This document shows positions 52,019-61,646 of a stretch of 64,000 nucleotides of DNA, piece after piece. The stretch is from CAVPHV01 sp963821095 (GTDB lineage: Bacteria > Actinomycetota > Acidimicrobiia > Spongiisociales > UBA5794): assembly GCA_963821095.1 (NCBI GenBank), contig CAWGCJ010000001.1, positions 62,001 to 126,000 of the forward strand, in the 5' to 3' direction. The notes beneath the pieces were generated by a model. That model did no database searches. It was not told the DNA's origin and saw only the letters and a program-made list of their open reading frames with translations. Every line of letters begins with the position of its first letter. The first letter of the stretch is position 1. A program made the position numbers and the translations under genes.

Positions 52019-53037
52019 CAGATGACTTCGGTCGCCATCGCGTTGATCCCGGACCCAATACCCAGCATCAACACTCGGTCGCCCGGTTGCAGCGAGTCGG
52101 CCTCCTCAGCGAGGGTGATCGCGACCGAGGCGGGACCGACGTTGCCCAACGTTGGGAATGTCAGCGGCGCCTTGGTCGGGTCGATGCCGAGTACGTCGCA
52201 CATCATCGAGGTGTGCACCTGTGAGACCTGGTGGATGATGTAGCAGTCCGCTTCCCGCCAACCGCGGTCCTCGTCGACGTCGGCCCATGCCTGTTTGGCG
52301 AGGTGCAGACCGGCGTCGAGCAGCGCCTTGGTGTCGGTGCGCATCTGGTCGAGCGTCCCGATACAGATCTTGTGGTGGCTCGTATCGGCCTGGCTGATGC
52401 CGCCGATGATTCGGTGGCTCCCCGGGTTCTCAGAGTGGCGACCGATCACCATGGCGGCGGCACCTGAGCCAAGCGTCAGCGTGGCGAACTCGGCGAACAG
52501 GTCACCGATGGTCGAATCGGGCTCTGCCAGACGGTCGAGCGTGGCCTCCTGGGGGCGCCTACTGCCCTCGCCATCGACGATCAGGGCGTAGTCGATCTGG
52601 CCACTGTCGATCATCATCCCCGCCAGTTGCATGGCATTCATGAATCCGAGACAGGCGTTGGCAAGGTCGAAGTTGAGGCATGAGCTGGGCAGATCCAGCA
52701 GGTGATGCACGGTCACGGCGGCTGAGGGCTCGAGTTGGTCACGACAGACCGAGCTGTCGATCAGAAGCCCGACCCGACTCCGGTCGATGCCGGACGCTAC
52801 GAGCGCCTTCTCGCCTGCCGAAGCGGCTGCTTCAGCGAAGGTGAACCCCTCGGGCCACCAGCGGCGTTCCTTGATCCCGGCCAGGCTCTCGAGTAGGCCG
52901 GACTGGGTGCCGAGTCGCTCGTAGGTTCCGGCGAGTCGCGCGTCGAACTCCGCGGACGTGATCACGTCGGGGGCTTCGGTGGCGGCCACGGACACAATGG
53001 CGGCGTCGGTGTGACTGAATGTTGCATTGCCGTGCAT
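52015..53037 (-). CDS. oleA: OleA: thiolase-fold acyl-CoA head-to-head condensing enzyme
   Basis: Joins two fatty acyl-CoAs to a 2-alkyl-3-keto acid. 340 residues. Catalytic Cys129 in FDLANACLGFMNAM, His269 in YIIHQVSQVH and Asn299 in PTLGNVGPAS. The OleA-specific glutamate is also there: E103 in RDQLEPSAAV lies 26 residues before the Cys, the same spacing as Glu117/Cys143 in Xanthomonas OleA, which separates it from FabH. ATG 53037 gives the family length. First gene of the oleA-oleBC-oleD operon. Confidence 0.93.
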   Translation of the reverse strand: MHGNATFSHTDAAIVSVAATEAPDVITSAEFDARLAGTYERLGTQSGLLESLAGIKERRWWPEGFTFAEAAASAGEKALVASGIDRSRVGLLIDSSVCRDQLEPSAAVTVHHLLDLPSSCLNFDLANACLGFMNAMQLAGMMIDSGQIDYALIVDGEGSRRPQEATLDRLAEPDSTIGDLFAEFATLTLGSGAAAMVIGRHSENPGSHRIIGGISQADTSHHKICIGTLDQMRTDTKALLDAGLHLAKQAWADVDEDRGWREADCYIIHQVSQVHTSMMCDVLGIDPTKAPLTFPTLGNVGPASVAITLAEEADSLQPGDRVLMLGIGSGINAMATEVIW

Positions 53038-53101
53038 GCGGCCTCTTCCTCGGGCGGTGATTGATTCTCCCACCAATGGGACCCAATCACGAACACCGGC
53101 G

Positions 53102-55348
53102 TTACCTAGGGGCCTCCAGGGCCGCTGCCACCATCGAAACCACCCGGCGGGCATCCTTCTCGGTGAACACAAGGGGCGGCTTGATCTTGATCACGTTGTG
53201 GTGCGGCCCGTCGATACTGAGTAGAACCCCCGCATCCTTTGCCCCCTCAACGATTTGGGTCGCCAGGATGGGGTCGGGCTGTTGCGTGGTCCGGTCGGTC
53301 ACAAGTTCGACCCCGATGAACAGGCCGGCGCCGCGCACGTCACCGATGGCGCCGTCCTCGACGGCGAGCGCCCGCAGCCCGTCCATAAGGACTTCGCCGA
53401 CCCGGGAGGCATTGGCTTGGAGATCGTCACCCTCGATGACATCGAGCACTGCGTTCCCAACCGCAGCCGACACCGGGTTGCCGCCGAAGGTGTTGAAGTA
53501 CTCCATGCCGTTGTCGAATGCAGCTGCGATGGCCCGTGTGGTGACCACTGCTCCCATGGGGTGGCCGTTGCCGATGGGCTTGCCCATCGTCACCACATCG
53601 GGCACGACGTCGTGGAGCTCGAACGCCCAGAACGCTTCGCCGACACGACCAAATCCGGTCTGGACCTCATCGGCGATCACCAATCCGCCGGCGTCGCGGA
53701 CCGCTCGGTAGGCGGCGGCCATGACCCCCGGGGCGGGCACGACCTGACCTGCGCAGCCGGGGAGCGCCTCAGCAATGAGCCCGGCGGGCGAACGGTCTCG
53801 CCCAGCCAGGACGGCTCCGGCCACCTCCCCATAGCGCTCGCCGGCGCCAGCCCCGCGAAAGTCCGCCGCCCGATAGGGGTCCGGTGACGGCAGCACCCCA
53901 ACCCACCTGCGTTGCCCCGACCCACCCGGCCCTTTGAACTTGTAGGGGCTGACGTCGACCAGTGTCGAAGTGTTGCCGTGATAGCCGTGCTCGAGGCAGA
54001 CGAGATCGAAGGCACCAGTCGCAGCCCGGACCAGACGAATCGCCAGTTCGTTGGCCTCACTGCCGGAGTTGACGAGAAACACCACTTCAAGCGGTGCAGG
54101 CAAGGTCGCCGACAGCCGGTCGGCGTAGCGAACCACCTCTTCATGGAGGTACCGAGTGTTGGTGTTGAGCAGGGCCATTTGGCGGGTCGCGGCAGCGACA
54201 ACCGTGGGATGGCCGTGACCAACGTGGGAAACGTTGTTGACGGCGTCGAGGTAGCGACGCCCCCGCTCGTCGAACAAGTAGGCGCCGGCACCGCGCACGA
54301 TGTGGAGCGGGCGTGTGTAGCTCAGCGACAGCGATGGGCCCAGCCTGGTGGTCCGCCTCGCCTCGAGCGGCAACGCCTCGTCGTCCCTGCGGCGGCTGTG
54401 TCCCGCAGCGGTGGCGAGTTCGTCGGCCATCAGGTCGTGGTCGGCGGCCGTGAGGCGCTCGAGCAGATCCCACGCCAGCGGCTCGGAGGCGGTGTGGTGG
54501 GGGTTGGTGCTCCCCCGCTGGGCCGACATCACCAGTGAGGTTGCCAGTCGAGCCAGGATCAGATCGAGTAACGCTTCGGCCTCGGCTTCATTCAGCGTTG
54601 CCTCCGCAACAAAGCCGCGGATGACATCGCCCCCGACCATGACCGGATCGTCCTGATCGAGCATCACGTAGGTGGCCGCGATGGCGGCCTCGCCGGCTCG
54701 TATCGACCACATGGCGTCGCCGACATCGATGACCCCAACCACCTGCTCGCCCTCGAGGAGGACGTTGTCGTCATTCAGATCGTTGTGAACGAGCTGCAAA
54801 GGGAGGTCGCCGAATCCAATCGAGTCGACACGGTCGGCGACGGCGAGCACCATCCGGCGGCGGCCCACATCCTCGATCGCCGCTTCGTGACGTCTGATGG
54901 TCTGGGAGGCGAAACGCAGATCCCACTCGATCGCCCGTTCGGGGGCGGGGTGTTCGCTGGTTGCGAGGAGAGCCGCGATCCGGCCCGCGGTGCGCCCCAC
55001 GGACTCTGCGGCGCTCGCCGGCCGCCCAATCATGCCGAACGACATACCTTCGACCCAGGTGAACACACGGGCGATTCGGCCGTCGGGCAGAACAACGGCT
55101 TCGGCGCCATCCAGGCTCAGGACCGGACGGGGTGTTGCCACTGTGTCGAGCCGACCCAAGACGCTCAGAATCTCGGACTGGAGTTCGAGAACATCCCGGT
55201 CGGTCCGCGGCGGACTGAGCCGCAGCACGTAGGTCGAGCCATCGGGGGCATCCAACCGTACGTTCTCGTCAATCTCTCCCGGCAAGGCATGAGTCGAGGC
55301 CGCGATGCCAAAGTACTCGGCGGCAACGGCAGCGGGGTCCGACTTCAT
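53102..55348 (-). CDS. Fusion of amino-alcohol kinase (APH fold) and class III PLP enzyme (phospho-lyase type)
   Basis: About 748 residues. Residues 1-320 are an aminoglycoside phosphotransferase-fold kinase: DLPLQLVHNDLNDDNVLLEG (catalytic Asp) and GVIDVGDAMWS (metal Asp). Residues 345-748 are a class III aminotransferase-fold protein: LVNSGSEANELAIRLVRAA, HGYHGNTSTLVDVSPYKF, VIADEVQTGFGRVG, and TMGKPIGNGHPMGAVV with the PLP lysine. The same fusion was the clue that linked human hydroxylysine kinase with AGXT2-like phospho-lyases acting on phosphoethanolamine and 5-phosphohydroxylysine. Expected: phosphorylate an amino alcohol, then eliminate phosphate and ammonia. Ethanolamine versus hydroxylysine cannot be decided. 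ATG 55348. Confidence 0.85.
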   Translation of the reverse strand: MKSDPAAVAAEYFGIAASTHALPGEIDENVRLDAPDGSTYVLRLSPPRTDRDVLELQSEILSVLGRLDTVATPRPVLSLDGAEAVVLPDGRIARVFTWVEGMSFGMIGRPASAAESVGRTAGRIAALLATSEHPAPERAIEWDLRFASQTIRRHEAAIEDVGRRRMVLAVADRVDSIGFGDLPLQLVHNDLNDDNVLLEGEQVVGVIDVGDAMWSIRAGEAAIAATYVMLDQDDPVMVGGDVIRGFVAEATLNEAEAEALLDLILARLATSLVMSAQRGSTNPHHTASEPLAWDLLERLTAADHDLMADELATAAGHSRRRDDEALPLEARRTTRLGPSLSLSYTRPLHIVRGAGAYLFDERGRRYLDAVNNVSHVGHGHPTVVAAATRQMALLNTNTRYLHEEVVRYADRLSATLPAPLEVVFLVNSGSEANELAIRLVRAATGAFDLVCLEHGYHGNTSTLVDVSPYKFKGPGGSGQRRWVGVLPSPDPYRAADFRGAGAGERYGEVAGAVLAGRDRSPAGLIAEALPGCAGQVVPAPGVMAAAYRAVRDAGGLVIADEVQTGFGRVGEAFWAFELHDVVPDVVTMGKPIGNGHPMGAVVTTRAIAAAFDNGMEYFNTFGGNPVSAAVGNAVLDVIEGDDLQANASRVGEVLMDGLRALAVEDGAIGDVRGAGLFIGVELVTDRTTQQPDPILATQIVEGAKDAGVLLSIDGPHHNVIKIKPPLVFTEKDARRVVSMVAAALEAPR

Positions 55349-55374
55349 GTCATCCCCACGGTAACCCGAGGCTG

Positions 55375-55431
55375 AGAGGGTTTTGGCGGACATCTCCATC
55401 ATGCTGCGTGAATATCCGCCAGAACCCTCTG
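55375..55431. repeat. GGGTTTTGGCGGA-family palindrome
   Basis: AGAGGGTTTTGGCGGACATC pairs at its ends with ATCCGCCAGAACCCTCT; the centre (CATCATGCTGCG) is shared with the 10683 copy. It lies between the divergent kinase/lyase gene and the metH leader. Confidence 0.8.
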
Positions 55432-55482
55432 GGTCCGGCGTTGACATCGGGCGATGTGGGCTGCAGACTCTGTTGATACAAC

Positions 55483-55567
55483 GCGTTCATCAAGAGCGGT
55501 GGAGGGACAGGCCCTACGAAGCCGCGGCAACCGGTCAGCCCGGTGCCAATGCCTGATCGATGAGCTG
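55483..55567 (+). promoter_or_regulatory. SAM-I (S-box) riboswitch controlling metH
   Basis: Matches the S-box consensus segment by segment: P1 GTTCATC (55485-55491) with GATGAGC (55559-55565), CAAGAGCGGTGGAGGGA, CAGGCCCTACGAAGCCGCGG, CAACCGG, then CGGTGCCAATGCC. Binding of SAM should switch off metH. A GC hairpin GCGCTC-TGC-GAGCGC at 55591-55605 could be the expression platform; no U-run, so translational control is possible. The rest of the leader to 55667 holds no gene. Confidence 0.93.
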
Positions 55568-55667
55568 CCCGCAGCGGACCTCCGCCCGCGGCGCTCTGCG
55601 AGCGCGTGGCTGTGACAGACGAAGAGGTCAATGCGATGAAGATCGACCCCGGCGGCAGGGAAATCTG

Positions 55668-58600
55668 ATGGAGTTCCTCGAAGCCATCAGCGAACGCGTC
55701 ATCGTGTACGACGGTGCAACCGGCACCGCGCTGCAACGGGCCAATCTCAGCGAGGACGACTTCGGAGGACCCGACCTCGCAGGCTGCAACGAGATCCTCA
55801 ACGTCACCCGCCCCGACGTGATCGCCCAACTCCATGCCGGCTACTTCGAGGTTGGCGCCGACGTCGCCGAAACGAACACCTTCGGGGCGTTCGCCGTTCC
55901 GCTCGCCGAGTACGGCATTGCCGACCGCGCCTACGAGCTGGCTCACGCCGCCGGATCGATCGCAGCCGGCGTCGCCGCCGACTACTCGACGCCGACCGGC
56001 GCCGCTACGTGGCAGGGTCGATCGGCCCGGGAACCAAGCTCGCCTCACTCGGGCAGATCCGATACGCCGAGCTGAGAGAGGCGTACGAGCCACTCGCCCG
56101 TGGTTTGCTCGACGGCGGCGTCGACCTCTTCGTCATCGAAACCATGTACGACCTGCTGACGCTGAAGGCTGCGGTGGCGGCCTGCCGGCGGGCGATGCAA
56201 GCCGGCGGAAGGCGGGTGCCGCTCCAGGTCCAGATCACGATCGAGACCACCGGCCGCATGCTGCCGGGAACCGAAATCGGGGCGGCCCTCGCTGCGATCG
56301 AACCGCTCGGCCCGGACGTCATCGGACTCAACTGCGCCACCGGCCCGCAGGAGATGGACGAGAGCATCCGCTACCTCGCCAGGCACGCCAGCACCCCCAT
56401 CTCGGTCATCCCCAACGCCGGGCTGCCCGAACTGCGCGATGGCGAGATGTACTACGACCTCACCCCCGACGAACTGGCCGACCATCACGCCCGCTTCATC
56501 ACCGAGTACGGAGTTCGGGTCGTCGGCGGCTGTTGCGGCACGACCGAAGAGCACATCGCAGCCATTGTCGACCGCTGCGCCGGTCTCACTCCTGCGACGG
56601 TACGGCCTGAGCCGGAGCCCGGGGCGGCATCGCTCTACAGCTTCACGCCATTCCGCCAGGACACGTCGTTCCTCATCATCGGAGAGCGCACCAACGCCAA
56701 CGGCTCAAAGCGATTCCGCGAGGCGATGCTCGCCGAGGACTGGGAGGCCTGCCTGTCGGTCGCCCGTGACCAGGTCGCCGAGTCCGCCCACCTCCTCGAC
56801 CTGTGCGTCGACTACGTGGGCCGCGACGGCACCGCCGACATCGACGAACTCGCTCTCCGCTTCGCCACCCAGGTGCCGATCCCGTTGGTGATCGACTCAA
56901 CCGAGCCCGAGGTGATGGAAGCCGCGCTGCAACGCATCGGGGGCCGGGCCGTGCTCAACTCGGCGAACCTCGAGGACGGCGACGGCCCAGATTCCCGGGT
57001 GGATCGGGTGTTCCGGCTCGCCAAGGAGTACGGGGCTGCGGTGATCTGCCTCCTCATCGATGAAGATGGCCAGGCGCGCGACGTCGAGTGGAAGCTGCGG
57101 GTGGCTCGCCGCCTCTACGACCTGGCGACCGAGCGGTACGGGCTCGAGCCGGGTGACCTGCTCTTCGATCCGCTCACCTTCCCGCTGTCGACCGGCGATG
57201 ACGCCTTGCGGGGCGACGCCATCGAGACGATCGAGGCGATCAGGCGGATCAAGCAAGATCTCCCCGGGGTGTTCACCGTGCTGGGCGTTTCCAACGTTTC
57301 GTTTGGCCTCAAGCCGGCCGCCCGTCACGTGCTCAACTCCGTGTTCCTCCACGAGTGCGTCAACGCCGGGCTCGACGCCGCCATCGTTCACGCCGGGCGC
57401 ATCATCCCGCTCAGCCGGGTCGACGCCGCCCATCAGGAGATCTGCCTCGATCTCATCTACGACCGGCGCCGCGACGGGTACGACCCACTCGAGGCACTCA
57501 TCACGGCGTTCGAGGACGCCTCGGTCAACGAGCCGTGTGGTGGAGGACCGCTCCGACTGGCCGATCGAGCAGCGCCTGAGTCAGAGGATCATCGACGGTG
57601 ATGGAGCCGGGCTCGAAGCCGACCTCGATACGGCGCTCGGCGCCCACCAGCCGCTCGACATCATCAACGACATCCTGCTCGACGGGATGAAGGTGGTCGG
57701 CGACTTGTTCGCCTCCGGCGACATGCAGCTGCCATTTGTGCTGCGTTCGGCGGAGACGATGAAGGCCGCGGTGCGCTACCTCGAACCCCTGATGGACAAG
57801 GTGGACCGCGCCGAGCGGGGCTCGATCGTGCTGGCGACCGTAAAGGGCGACGTTCACGACATCGGCAAGAACCTGGTCGACATCATCCTCACCAACAACG
57901 GCTTCCAGGTGCACAATCTCGGCATCAAGGTCGGTATCGCCGAGATGATCGACAAGGCCACCGAGGTCGATGCCGACGCCATCGGGATGAGCGGACTCCT
58001 GGTGAAATCCACCCTCGTGATGCGGGACAACCTCGACGAGTTGGCCCGCCGCGGTCTGGCCGAGACGCCGGTCCTCCTCGGTGGAGCCGCTCTCACCAGG
58101 AGCTACGTCGAGCGCGATCTACGCGACCGTTACCCGGGCCCATTGTTCTATGGCAAGGATGCCTTCGCCGGCCTCGACATCATGCAGCAGATCGCGACGC
58201 GCCCCCCGGGTACGGCACCGGATCCCGACTTCGGCCGAATCGCTACCGGCAGGCAGTTGCCTACCCGCGAACCCAAGCCCGTGCCCGCCGGGACCACACC
58301 GACTCGCTCACCCGAGGTTGCTTCCGACAACCCGGTGTTCGCCCCGCCGTTCCTCGGCAGCCGGATCGTCAAGGGCCTGCCGCTCGACGACATCGCCGCC
58401 TACCTCAACCTCACCGCGCTGTTCCGCAACCAATGGCAGTACCGGCCGACCGCGGATCAAGATGACGCCACCTTCAAGTCCGAACTCGCAGCCGATTCTG
58501 AAGCGGGAGCTCCTGACGGCACGGGAAGAAGATCTCCTCACTCCCCAAGTCGTCTACGGCTACTTCCCCGCCAACGGTGAGGGCGACGACCTCGTTGTCT

Positions 58601-59145
58601 GGAAGGACGACCGGCGCGACGCCGAACTCATGCGCTTCTCGTTCCCCCGCCAACTCGAGGATCCCTGGCTGTGCATCGCCGACTTCTTCCGACCCATCGA
58701 CTCGGGAGAGGCCGACTACGCCGCGTTCCACATCGTCACGATGGGGGAGAGGGTGTCGGAGCGCACCGCCGAACTGTTCGCCGCCGACGCCTACCAGGAC
58801 TACCTCCACCTCCACGGCCTCGGTGTCGAGATGGCGGAGGCTCTCGCCGAGTATTGGCACCGCCGGATACGGATCGAATGGGGGTTCGGCGATCAGGACG
58901 GACCGAGCCTGCACGGGCTTTTCCGCCAGCAGTACCGCGGCGGGCGCTACTCGTGGGGCTATCCCGCTTGCCCCGACCTCGAGGACAACGCCAAGGTTGC
59001 CGAACTGCTCGGTGCCGACCGGCTCGGCCTCGTCGTCGGCAAGGAAACCGGGTTCCAATTCCAGCCCGAGCAAACGACTTCGGCGCTGATCGCCCACCAC
59101 CCCAGGGCCAAGTACTTCATCGCCCGACAAAGGGAGCGTGCCTGA
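55668..59145 (+). CDS. metH: Cobalamin-dependent methionine synthase, three frameshifts
   Basis: Moves methyl from methyltetrahydrofolate via B12 to homocysteine. About 1,158 residues in four frames. Homocysteine domain: YDGATGTALQRANLS, ETNTFGAF, VGGCCGTTEEHI (zinc Cys pair). Folate domain: IIGERTNANGSKRF, LVIDSTEPEVMEAAL. B12 domain: VKGDVHDIGKNLVDI (DxHxxG) and GMSGLLVKSTLVM. C-terminal activation domain: RYSWGYPACPDLED. Frame changes near 56000, 57560 and 58492 each need a single base and leave every motif intact, so the enzyme is probably functional. ATG 55668 follows ggcaggg. Coupled to the metF-like gene by a one-base overlap. Confidence 0.9.
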
Positions 59146-59936
59146 TGCTGAAGTCCAAAGCCGACTGGCAACTCATCGCTGAGGTGAACCCGCCTGATTT
59201 GCCCGACAGCAGCCATCTGCTCCTCGACCGCGCCTGGGCCAACGTCCTGATCACCGACAACGTCTTCGGCAAGATCCGGGTGTCGCCCTACGCCTACGCC
59301 GCCCGGATCACGCACGACGTCCCCTCGGTGCACCCCACCGTGGTGGTGTCGACCCGAGACCGTAATATCCTCGCCATCGAGAGCGAGGTGCGCGGCGCGT
59401 TGGGCAACGGGGTCGACTCCTTCCTCGTCGTCGTCGGCGACACGATGCCCGCCGTCGAGCACATGGCCCATCACTACGAAATCGTCGAGCACCTCCGCTA
59501 CCTCCAGGACCGCATGCCCGAGTTCGAGGTCGGGATGCCGACACGGTTCCGTCGCTGGCAGTACGAACGCAGGGTCGAACTCGGTGCCCAGTTCTTCGTG
59601 GCCGGCCCCGTGCTGGATCCCGCCCAGTGGCCCCCAACGTCGCTCGGCTCGAGCGGGATCCGTCCGATCCACCGCTCTACCTCATGCTGATCCCGCCGTT
59701 CAGCCTCGACTGGATCGGTCGGATGGAAGACATCGGCGCCGTGGCAACCACCCGGCCTCAAACAGCGTTTCGCCGAAACCCCGGCGGAGGCGCAGCGCCA
59801 TCTGGCTTGGGATCTTGCTCTCGAAACTGCCAACGCAGCTCGCGACGCCGGTTGCGCCGGCGTGATCCTGATGGGTCTCAGCTTTCCCACCGTGGTCGAC
59901 GAGGCGGCAGGCGTATGGCGCGGTCTCACGCCATAG
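59145..59936 (+). CDS. MetF-like methylenetetrahydrofolate reductase, two frameshifts
   Basis: Would supply methyltetrahydrofolate to MetH. About 263 residues, a little short for MetF. Seen: DWQLIAEVNPPDLPDSSHL (the catalytic-type EVxPP), WANVLITDNVFGKIRVSPYA, SFLVVVGDTMPAVEH, LGAQFFVAGPVLDPAQW, then after a shift near 59630 APNVARLERDPSDPPLYLML, and after another near 59755 LKQRFAETPAEAQRHLAWDL to GVWRGLTP and TAG at 59936. The VVVGDTMP segment replaces the usual RGDxP of MetF, so it is a divergent member; operon position supports the role. Confidence 0.75.
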
Positions 59937-60096
59937 CGTCTTTACGGCCCGGAGCGACACATGTGGCGCGCGCGAGCGACAGTCGCCGGCCCCTCCAATC
60001 ATCAGGACACCTATCGCGCCGGAGTGATGCTCGGTCCAGAGTCAAGTCGCGGCTACGGTCTCCCCCGGTATTCGTCGCGTTGCTGATGGAGGCGGT

Positions 60097-60350
60097 GTGC
60101 TCACCTGGTCACAACGGTTTCGGTTCTCCGAGTGGGCCCGCGCCATCACGTGATTGATCCCGGCGGGCGTGCGTTGCCGCTGCCATCGTGGCTGCCCAGC
60201 TCCTCCCTGAGTTCGACAAGCGGATCGAGGCCGACCCACCATTTGTCTACGGAGTCGACTCCGCCCAGGAGCTCCTCTCTGCGATCGCCGCCGGGATGAT
60301 CGCCTTCACCGGGTTCGTCTTCTCGATGCTGATCCTCATGGTGCGCATAT
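60097..60350 (+). pseudogene. DUF2254 membrane protein, N-terminal fragment
   Basis: Starts VLTWSQRFRFSEWARAIT, then a TGA and a frame change, then VAAAIVAAQLLPEFDKRIEA, PPFVYGVDSAQELLSAIAAG and MIAFTGFVFSMLILMV. That is the first 90 residues of a DUF2254 protein (normally over 400). It stops dead where half of a GGGTTTTGGCGGA-type palindrome begins. Either a truncated gene at a recombination point or an assembly joint. The 160 bases before it (59937-60096) hold nothing I can assign. Confidence 0.6.
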
Positions 60351-60366
60351 GTCCGCCAAAACCCAA
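60341..60366. repeat. Half copy of the GGGTTTTGGCGGA-family palindrome
   Basis: GCGCATATGTCCGCCAAAAC followed by CCAATC equals the right half of the family element; the left half is replaced by the truncated DUF2254 reading frame. Confidence 0.6.
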
Positions 60367-60375
60367 TCGACTAGG

Positions 60376-60387
60376 TTGTCTATACAA
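60376..60387. promoter_or_regulatory. GntR/HutC-type operator
   Basis: TTGTCTATACAA is a palindrome that fits the HutC-subfamily consensus GTMTAKAC (here GTCTATAC). It sits 21 bases before the first gene of the sugar operon, close to an AGGAGG at 60396-60401, a place where a repressor would block transcription. The regulator gene is not in the window. Confidence 0.6.
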
Positions 60388-60407
60388 ATCTCACGAGGAG
60401 GATGGCA

Positions 60408-61604
60408 ATGGAAGGCCGCTCGATTTCCATGCTCGGCACGGGGCTGATCGGGGACTTCTACACCATGACGCTGCACGGCCAGCGGGGCCGGGACCGGGTC
60501 GGCGTCGTCTACTCCCGATGCAGCGAACGCGGCGGGGCGTTCGCCGAACGCTGGGGCATCCCCCGCAGCACCACCAGCATGGAGGAGGCCATCAACGACC
60601 CGAGCACCGACGTGGTGGTGGTCGCCCTCCCCAACTTCCTGCACGAAGGAGTCGATCGCAATGGTCGCCGACGCCGGCAAGGCGGTCCTCTGCACCAAGC
60701 CGCTGGCCCGCTCCGGCGAGGAGGCCAAGCGGATCCTCGACAGGGTGGAGGCGGCGGGGATCTTCGCCGGCTACCTCGAGGACCTCTGCTACACCCCCAA
60801 GACCCTGAAGGCGATCGAGGCGGTGCAAGGGCGGCGCCATCGGCGACGTCACCTGGGTACGGTCGCGCGAGACCCACCCCGGGCCGCACAGCGCCTGGTT
60901 CTGGGACAAGGACAAGGCGGGCGGCGGCGCCATCGTCGACCTGGGCTGCCACTGCATCGAGATCATCCGCAACTTCGTCGGCAAGGGCAACCGGCCGCTC
61001 GAGGTGATGGCGTGGGCCGACACGCTGGTTCACCCGATCAAGGCCGAGGACAACGCCGTCGGCGCTGATCCGCTTCGAGTCGGGCGCCATCGGCCAGTTC
61101 GAGGTCAGCTGGACCTTCCGCGGCGGCATGGACCTGCGCGACGAGGTGGCCGGCACCGAGGGCACCATCTGGCTGAACCACTTCCTGCGCACCGGCTACG
61201 AGATGTACTCCACCGGCGGGGGCGACGGTTACGTGGCCGAGAAGCTCGAGTCCACCGAGGGCTGGCTGTTCCCGGTCGGCGACGAGGTCAGCGAGCTGGG
61301 CTACGTGGACATGTTCACCGACATGTTCAACGCGATCGAGAGGGCACCGACCCATGGAGACCTTCTACGACGGCTACGTCGTCAACGCCATCATGGATGC
61401 CGCCTACCGCTCGGCCGAGACCCGCCAGTGGGAGCCGGTCGACGTCGAGTGGCGGGGCGGGAGACCGAGCGGATCGCCAAGGACATCTCCCACCACGACG
61501 GCCACGCCATCGTCAAGGAAGAGGTGCTCCCCGACGGCCGCCGCAAGCTCATGCTGAGCGACAAGGACACCGGAGCGGTGTTCGACATCGTCACCGACGG
61601 TTGA
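60408..61604 (+). CDS. Gfo/Idh/MocA-family sugar oxidoreductase, about five frameshifts
   Basis: NAD(P)-dependent dehydrogenase acting on a sugar, inositol or derivative. N-terminal Rossmann GTGLIGDFYTMTLHG, DVVVVALPNFLHEG, then AGKAVLCTKPLARSGEEAKR (the catalytic EKP-type Lys appears in CTKP), YLEDLCYTPKTLKAI, GAIGDVTWVRSRETHPGPHS, AGGGAIVDLGCHCIEIIRNF and the C-terminal VSWTFRGGMDLRDEVAGTEG. Frame changes near 60655, 60830, 61062, 61340 and 61462. ATG 60408 follows AGGAGG. Reconstructed length about 398 residues, normal for the family. Substrate unknown; NagB-like and HAD neighbours suggest an aminosugar. Confidence 0.75.
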
Positions 61605-61646
61605 GGCCCGACCACGAAGCCCACCATCGAGTCCTGCCCGAGACGA

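Noticed and set aside
52015..53037. FabH-type fatty acid synthase initiation enzyme
   Set aside because: The extra glutamate 26 residues before the catalytic Cys and the OleBC/OleD neighbours identify OleA.
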